From assembly GCA_016868585.1 (NCBI GenBank), contig VGGR01000010.1, positions 1-51,070 of the forward strand: a stretch of DNA of 51,070 nt, given 5' to 3'. Below, piece by piece: positions 47,101 to 51,070 of the stretch. This DNA comes from Bacteroidota bacterium. Its GTDB lineage: Bacteria; Bacteroidota; Bacteroidia; Chitinophagales; Chitinophagaceae. The translations under genes and the position numbers were made by a program. Position 1 is the first letter of the stretch. Each line of letters opens with the position of its first letter. Below the pieces are notes generated by a model. That model was not told the origin of the DNA. It searched no databases and saw only the letters and a program-made list of their open reading frames with translations.

Positions 47101-47529
47101 GAGGAAGCGGTGCTCACTGAATTTGACCGACTCACTGAACGTGGCGGCGTACTGGGTGCCATGGAAAGGATGTATCAGCGCAATAAGATCCAGGAAGAAA
47201 GTTTGTATTACGAACATCAAAAACATACGGGAGAGCTTTCCATTATAGGCGTGAATACATTTTTGAATAAAAAAGGATCGCCCACGGTGATCCCCGGCGA
47301 AGTGATCCGAAGCAGCACCAAAGAAAAAGAACAACAGATCAATAATCTCCGTGCTTTTCAAACCCGTAATGAAGCGACTGCTGCAAACAGTTTACGAAGC
47401 TTGCAAGAAGTAGCCATCCGCAACGGAAACCTTTTTGAAGAGCTGATGGAAACCGTCAAAACCTGTTCGCTCGGACAGATCACCCAAGCCCTGTATCAGG
47501 TGGGCGGGCAGTATCGGAGAAACATGTAG
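44164..47529 (+). CDS. icmF: Fused isobutyryl-CoA mutase (IcmF), B12-dependent
   Basis: This 1121-residue protein joins three parts. Residues about 1-140 are a cobalamin-binding domain with the DGHD histidine loop near residue 20. Residues about 190-480 are a MeaB-type G-protein chaperone with Walker [10 protein letters not shown] (199-207). Residues about 550-1121 are the acyl-CoA mutase TIM barrel, recognisable from [20 protein letters not shown] and [11 protein letters not shown]. This layout is characteristic of IcmF, which isomerises isobutyryl-CoA and n-butyryl-CoA. Variants act on pivalyl- or isovaleryl-CoA, and specificity cannot be read safely here. It stands alone, with a divergent kinase gene upstream and a helicase gene downstream. 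Confidence 0.94.
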   Translation: MPSNAHPAIRIVTAASLFDGHDAAINIMRRILQQQGAEIIHLGHNRSVREIVETAIEEDAQGIAITSYQGGHVEYFKYMKDLLDQSGCGHIKIVGGGGGTILPKEIEELHAYGIAKIYSPDDGRHQGLEGMISEVIQICRSSKWSAPPQAGTPPYVLGESKDIIAIARAITLAEQGAPYEGLLPKTNATKKAPVFGITGTGGAGKSSVTDELVRRYLNNFIDKTVAVISVDPSRKKTGGALLGDRIRMNAINHPRAYMRSLATRDDNTALSAALRDAVAICQAATFDLIIIETAGVGQSDASILDHCDLSMYVMTPEYGAATQLEKINMLDYADLICLNKFDKAGAKDALNDVRKQYKRNHTLFTAKDDEIPVVGAMASKFNDEGVNKLFQLLLQKIEAKTGVQYGSTKFEATAELSSSIIPPNRVRYLAEIATNNREYDQLVHTQSELATRWYQLQGALQTEAVKNNQVLTAALQQEIDKITEQLTPVSRKLITNWPQKIKAYQEDFYKYTVRDKTIRQPMTSTSLSGTRIPKVVLPKFKDWGDLLRWQAQENVPGHFPYTAGVFPLKREGEEPTRMFAGEGGPERTNKRFHYVSTGQPAKRLSTAFDSVTLYGEDPDHRPDIYGKVGNSGVSIATVDDAKKLYSGFDLCDPKTSVSMTINGPAPIILAFFMNAAIDQQCEKRIKELGLENRVQEVLQQKYADGAAPRYRNPLSPGELPPGHNSLGLQLLGLSGDEVLPADEYARCKAHALQQVRGTVQADILKEDQAQNTCIFSTEFALKLMGDVQEYFTQEQVRNFYSVSISGYHIAEAGANPITQLAFTLANGFTFVEYYLSRGMNVDDFAQNLSFFFSNGMDPEYSVIGRVARRIWAKAMKYKYKANKRSQMLKYHIQTSGRSLHAQEIDFNDIRTTLQALYAIYDNCNSLHTNAYDEAITTPTEESVRRAMAIQLIINRELGSAKTENMVQGSFAVEELTDLVEEAVLTEFDRLTERGGVLGAMERMYQRNKIQEESLYYEHQKHTGELSIIGVNTFLNKKGSPTVIPGEVIRSSTKEKEQQINNLRAFQTRNEATAANSLRSLQEVAIRNGNLFEELMETVKTCSLGQITQALYQVGGQYRRNM

Positions 47530-47543
47530 TGCGTTTTATTCTG

Positions 47544-47551
47544 TATCTTTC
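47544..47551 (+). promoter_or_regulatory. Near-consensus -7 element for the helicase gene
   Basis: TATCTTTC differs from TAnnTTTG only at the last base. It ends 9 bp before an ATG at 47561 and 25 bp before the TTG that opens the helicase frame. No clear -33 box. Confidence 0.35.
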
Positions 47552-47576
47552 CTTTTTATTATGAAAATTTCTCTCG

Positions 47577-48842
47577 TTGCGTTTTACTGATTTTAATTTT
47601 GTTGATGCCCTGTTGGAGGGCATCGCAGCTTCCAATTACCAAACCCCCACTCCCGTACAAGAACAAGTGATTCCGCCCATATTGTCGGGAAGAGATGTGA
47701 TTGCTTCTGCGCAAACCGGTACGGGCAAGACCGCTGCTTTTTTATTGCCGGTGATGAATCAATTGCTGCTGCATCCGGTTACGGATTCGGTCGGTACTTT
47801 GATATTGGTGCCTACCCGCGAACTGGCTATTCAGATCGCTCAGCATGTGGAAGGGCTCTCTTATTTTACCCATCTGAGTTCTATTGCTATTTATGGCGGT
47901 AGCGATGCACAGAATTTTGTGGCCGAGAAAAAAGCTTTACAATTAGGAGCAGATATAGTAGTGTGCACGCCGGGCCGTTTGATCGCGCATTTAAATATGG
48001 GCTATGTAAATTTTAAGCAATTAAAATTTTTGATCCTGGACGAAGCCGATCGCATGCTGGATATGGGCTTTCAGGATGACATCAATAAAATCTTAGCACA
48101 TTTACCAGCCAACCGGCAGAGTTTATTATTCTCCGCTACCATGCCGGAGAAGATCTGCGCACTGGCCAGAAAAATTTTAAAGAACCCGGCAGAGATCAAT
48201 ATTGCTATTTCCAAGCCGCCGGAAAAAATTATCCAAAAAGCCTATGTGGTGCATGAGCCACAGAAGATGCCGCTAATTAGTTACCTGCTCAAGCAAACAC
48301 CGTATAAAAATGCCGTGCTGTTTTGTAGTCGTAAACAAACGGTGAAAGAGCTTACCCGCAGTCTGAAACGTACGGGTTTTACTGTAGAAGAGATACATAG
48401 TGACCTGGAACAAACCGTTCGGGAAAATACACTCAGTGCATTTGCCAGCGGACGCGTGCCCCTATTAGTAGCTACGGATATTATCAGCCGGGGTATTGAT
48501 ATTGATACTATCGATCTGGTTGTGAATTGGGATGTGCCCGACGATGGCGAAGATTATGTGCACCGCATTGGAAGAACCGCACGCGCCGAAGCAGATGGCA
48601 CAGCCTATACCTTAGTGAGCAAAGCAGATCAACGAAAGTTTGGGGCTATTGAAGCATTATTAGAAAAGCAAGTGGAAAAAGCACCGGTACCCGCAGAACT
48701 TGGGCCCACACCCGCCTATGAACCCAATAAAAGACAAGCTGGGGGTGGGAGATTCAAGCGCGGAGGCTCCTCTCGTGGAGGAAGGCCAGGACATGGGCAT
48801 AGAGGTGGAAATGCCCATCGAGACCCCTCAAACCGTAAGTGA
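47577..48842 (+). CDS. DEAD-box RNA helicase (RhlE-like)
   Basis: This 421-residue helicase has the Q-motif (FVDALLEGIAASNYQTPTPV), Walker A AQTGTGKTAAF, motif Ia LVPTRELA, motif II LDEADRMLDMG, motif III FSATMP, motif V ATDIISRGIDID and motif VI HRIGRTARAE. The Gly/Arg-rich tail (GGGRFKRGGSSRGGRPGHGH) suits RNA binding. Unwinding of structured mRNA or ribosome-assembly roles are expected. The start is odd: the frame is closed upstream by TGA at 47562, so only TTG at 47577 can start it. An ATG at 47561 is one base out of frame (see findings). Confidence 0.93.
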   Translation: MRFTDFNFVDALLEGIAASNYQTPTPVQEQVIPPILSGRDVIASAQTGTGKTAAFLLPVMNQLLLHPVTDSVGTLILVPTRELAIQIAQHVEGLSYFTHLSSIAIYGGSDAQNFVAEKKALQLGADIVVCTPGRLIAHLNMGYVNFKQLKFLILDEADRMLDMGFQDDINKILAHLPANRQSLLFSATMPEKICALARKILKNPAEINIAISKPPEKIIQKAYVVHEPQKMPLISYLLKQTPYKNAVLFCSRKQTVKELTRSLKRTGFTVEEIHSDLEQTVRENTLSAFASGRVPLLVATDIISRGIDIDTIDLVVNWDVPDDGEDYVHRIGRTARAEADGTAYTLVSKADQRKFGAIEALLEKQVEKAPVPAELGPTPAYEPNKRQAGGGRFKRGGSSRGGRPGHGHRGGNAHRDPSNRK

Positions 48843-48850
48843 ATTCTCTT

Positions 48851-48858
48851 TAATTTTC
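48851..48858 (+). promoter_or_regulatory. Near-consensus -7 element before the amidase gene
   Basis: TAATTTTC, one mismatch from TAnnTTTG, lies 4 nt before the ATG at 48863, a placement also seen for the GldA-like and acyltransferase genes. Confidence 0.3.
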
Positions 48859-48862
48859 TGGC

Positions 48863-49669
48863 ATGAAAAAGTTTTTAGCTTTTGCTGTTGCCACTGCGTT
48901 TATTGTTGCGGCGTGTGCTCCTAATAAATATGCCGCAACTAACAGGGTGTATAAAAAACAGGTAAGGTCCTTTGCAAAACTTCTGCGCGAGTATCCGGTA
49001 AAAGACTCTTTTACTACTGCCAGCCCTTGGGTGGGCACCACTAATTTTTCAATGCGTAAGCCCAGCTTGGTAGTCATTCATCATACGGCGCAAAAAAGCT
49101 GCGATCAAACGCTTCGCACGTTTACCCTGCCACGCACTGCGGTGAGTTCTCATTATGTGATCTGCAAAGACGGAACCGTGCATCATATGCTCAATGATCT
49201 TTTGCGCGGGCATCATGCCGGCGTAAGCAAGTGGGGTGGTGCTACCGATCTAAACTCCTCCAGCATCGGTATTGAAATTGATAATGATGGCTACGAAATA
49301 TTTACACCCGATCAGGTAAACAGTTTGCTAAATGTGTTGGGTAATTTAAAAAGAGCCTATAATATTCCCCAAGCCAATTTTGTGGGACATGCGGACATTG
49401 CCCCAGGCCGGAAAGTAGATCCCAATCGAAACTTTCCCTGGGAGGAACTCGCCAAAAACGGATTTGGATATTGGTATGATACGACCAATGTTACCGTGCC
49501 TGATAATTTTGATGCGGTACAAGCACTACGCGTCATTGGATATAATACCTCCAATGAAAAAAATGCGATTCAGTCGTTTAAGATCCACTTTGTACAAAAG
49601 GATACTACTAAAGTAATTACGGAAGCGGATCGGAAGATCTTAGCGGATTTGGTGAGGAAGTATCAGTAG
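48863..49669 (+). CDS. N-acetylmuramoyl-L-alanine amidase, lipoprotein
   Basis: This 268-residue Amidase_2/PGRP-fold enzyme has a lipoprotein signal (FLAFAVATAFIVAACAP, lipobox AAC). The zinc site is assembled from VVIHHTAQKSCDQT (first His), HHAGVSKWGG and GHADIAPGRKVDPNRNFPW (second His and the lysine/aspartate pair). It should cut the amide between MurNAc and the stem peptide in peptidoglycan turnover. The start is 20 bp after the helicase stop. It ends 12 bp from the convergent umuC gene. Confidence 0.93.
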   Translation: MKKFLAFAVATAFIVAACAPNKYAATNRVYKKQVRSFAKLLREYPVKDSFTTASPWVGTTNFSMRKPSLVVIHHTAQKSCDQTLRTFTLPRTAVSSHYVICKDGTVHHMLNDLLRGHHAGVSKWGGATDLNSSSIGIEIDNDGYEIFTPDQVNSLLNVLGNLKRAYNIPQANFVGHADIAPGRKVDPNRNFPWEELAKNGFGYWYDTTNVTVPDNFDAVQALRVIGYNTSNEKNAIQSFKIHFVQKDTTKVITEADRKILADLVRKYQ

Positions 49670-49681
49670 TTACTTCACTAC

Positions 49682-50974
49682 TTATCTCGCTCTTGGCATC
49701 TCCCGCCATTTAGTAGTATACCGTGGCGAACGAAATTCCTGTTTCATTTTCCAACCCCGGTTAGTGCCCGCAGCGGCAAAGCGCAGGATACTGTCGTGTT
49801 GGGGTTGGTGTGCGGGCGGACAGCTGAAATTAATATTATCAATGGCCAGCATTAAGGGCAGGTTGTCGTTGGTGTTGTTTGTATCAAAGAGCGAACCTTG
49901 CCGGGCAGCTGCCGGAACAATATCACCAAGCACTACGCCTGCTTTTTTATAGACCAGTCCGGGTTTGAAAATAGCATTGACCAGCTTTAGCGCCGCACGA
50001 ATTAACACACTGGAATCGGAACTGGGTTTATCTAAGATGCAGTGATTGTCATAGGCCATGCCGTGCCTTTGTCCGGGCGCGTGGCTAATAATAAAAACAG
50101 ATAGATAACCTGCTGCGCTAAATTGCCGGCGAAGTTTTTCTGCGGCGCGTGCGGTGTAACTAGCAATGGCTTCGCGGATCTCCTGGAGTTCGTAGACTTT
50201 ACGGCCGAACATCCGGGTGGTGGCAATCATTTTTTTCCGGGTACGTTCATCCTCCATTTCCCTGGACGGGATTCCTTTTAGCTCGCGTACCAGCCTTGTG
50301 CCTACTACGCCACCCAAATATTTAGTGGCAAAGGTTTCGCTGACCTTTGCTAATTGCCAGCCATCATAAATGCCCCAGCGTTCGCGGAGTTGCTTCCCAT
50401 AACGCCCGCCGATGCCCCATAAATCAGCTACGGCAGTGCAGCGCAGGGCCTCTTCAATTTCCGAGTCAGTAGATAGCACCACCACGCAGTTAGTGGCTGT
50501 TTTATTTTTCTTGGCAAGCCGGTTGGCCAGTTTAGCGAGCGTTTTAGTGGGCCCCACACCAACGGATACCCGAATACCGGTCCACTGCTCTACCTGATTC
50601 CGAATGGAGAGGGCCAGCTTTTCCAGTTGTTCCCTACCCAACTCATCAAGCTCTAAAAAAGCCTCGTCTACGGAGTACACTTCCACACGTTCCTTACCAA
50701 GTATTTCACGTAATACTTGCATCACGCGCCAGCTGCAATCTCCATATAAGGCATAGTTGGAAGAAAAAACAGCTACCTGTTGCGCATGCAATAATGAGCG
50801 CACTTCAAACAGCGGCACTCCCATGTCAATGCCAAGTTTTTTGGCCTCATCACTGCGCGAGATCACACAGCCATCATTATTGCTGAGTACCACTACGGGC
50901 CTCCCCTCCAACCTGGGTTGAAAGAGCCGCTCGCAGGAGCAGTAAAAATTATTACAGTCCACAATTGCTTTCAT
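49682..50974 (-). CDS. umuC: UmuC-type Y-family DNA polymerase
   Basis: This 430-residue translesion polymerase subunit has the family motifs DCNNFYCSCERLF (N-terminal, metal-binding Asp), LSNNDGCVISRSDEAKKLGI and the catalytic YSVDEAFLEL. LANRLAKKN, the helix-hairpin-helix (TKTLAKLANR) and GVVLGDIVPAAARQGSLFD at the C-terminus complete the UmuC layout. The ATG at 50974 starts MKAIVDCNN, and an in-frame GTG at 50980 is an alternative. The umuD gene lies just upstream on the same strand, giving an umuDC operon. It is likely to be SOS-induced. The LexA box, if any, is beyond the window. Confidence 0.94.
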   Translation of the reverse strand: MKAIVDCNNFYCSCERLFQPRLEGRPVVVLSNNDGCVISRSDEAKKLGIDMGVPLFEVRSLLHAQQVAVFSSNYALYGDCSWRVMQVLREILGKERVEVYSVDEAFLELDELGREQLEKLALSIRNQVEQWTGIRVSVGVGPTKTLAKLANRLAKKNKTATNCVVVLSTDSEIEEALRCTAVADLWGIGGRYGKQLRERWGIYDGWQLAKVSETFATKYLGGVVGTRLVRELKGIPSREMEDERTRKKMIATTRMFGRKVYELQEIREAIASYTARAAEKLRRQFSAAGYLSVFIISHAPGQRHGMAYDNHCILDKPSSDSSVLIRAALKLVNAIFKPGLVYKKAGVVLGDIVPAAARQGSLFDTNNTNDNLPLMLAIDNINFSCPPAHQPQHDSILRFAAAGTNRGWKMKQEFRSPRYTTKWREMPRAR

Positions 50975-51010
50975 AGGCACTATTCAATAATCACGTGCGT
51001 GCAATAATTA

Positions 51011-51070
51011 TTAATTCTGCTGATGAATAGTATAGGTAACCACTCCCCAAACGGTAAAGTCACTGAACTC
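51011..51070 (-). CDS. umuD: UmuD C-terminal end (partial)
   Basis: The last 19 codons read EFSDFTVWGVVTYTIHQQN and then TAA (51011-51013). This agrees with the C-terminus of UmuD/LexA-type S24 peptidases (a VWGVVTxxIH-type ending). The gene continues past the right edge. It sits 36 bp upstream of the umuC ATG, as in umuDC operons. Confidence 0.85.
   Translation of the reverse strand, partial: EFSDFTVWGVVTYTIHQQN

Noticed and set aside
49665-49682. Hairpin AGTAGT-N6-ACTACT between the amidase and umuC genes
   Set aside because: The stem is only 6 bp, A/T-rich and lacks a T tract on either strand, so I do not call a terminator.

Overview
The window looks like chromosomal DNA of a Bacteroidota bacterium, most likely Chitinophagaceae or a close relative. 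The family-level placement is an inference from gene content. The signs are a very long IspG with a central insertion, a large secreted protein with a type IX secretion (T9SS) C-terminal sorting domain, a GldA-like ATPase, DUF1015 beside serC, and repeated TAnnTTTG promoter elements with little use of Shine-Dalgarno sites. Nearly all genes are housekeeping or core-accessory. I see no phage, IS element, CRISPR array or rRNA.

Layout. 0-0.3 kb: tRNA-Arg(CCU) and the 5' half of a second tRNA gene. 0.3-1.8 kb: ECF sigma factor, membrane protein and CpxP/Spy-like protein, a probable envelope-stress unit. 1.8-8.5 kb (minus strand): acyl-CoA synthetase, TPR protein, DUF1015, serC, a zinc phospholipase C/S1-P1-like protein and a DUF502 protein. 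8.6-15.5 kb: tetR-tolC-adaptor-RND efflux operon, with a 28-bp palindrome in its promoter. 15.5-21.8 kb: korA without a korB next to it, then nth, a small protein, an FtsB/DivIC protein, enolase, a GldA-like ATPase and carbonic anhydrase. 21.9-24.1 kb: an nhaA remnant that keeps only its two ends, then acs. 24.1-34.6 kb: OMP-like barrel, kbl, a class D beta-lactamase-like lipoprotein without its catalytic residues, ispG, lysoplasmalogenase, nadB, an LpxL-type acyltransferase, ArsR, tsaB, a 3-hydroxyacyl-CoA dehydrogenase C-domain protein and ridA. 34.6-39.8 kb: a 1708-residue beta-propeller/Ig-repeat T9SS protein. 39.8-44.1 kb (minus strand): M1 peptidase, then a sugar kinase-RapZ fusion with a nucleotidyltransferase, which resembles an AmgK-MurU cell-wall recycling pair. 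44.2-51 kb: icmF, a DEAD-box helicase with an unusual start, an amidase lipoprotein, and umuC with the end of umuD.

How the genes work together. Three themes recur. Envelope upkeep: efflux, LpxL acyltransferase, amidase, the recycling kinase and FtsB/DivIC. Acyl-CoA and acetate metabolism: acyl-CoA ligase, acs, kbl, IcmF and KorA. Serine, NAD and isoprenoid biosynthesis: serC, nadB and ispG.

The observations most worth following are the kinase-RapZ fusion, the catalytically dead class D beta-lactamase homologue, the helicase whose 5' end is one base out of frame with its only nearby ATG, the internally deleted nhaA, and the Ig-repeat protein that combines a lipobox with a T9SS domain. No wholly new multigene system is evident.
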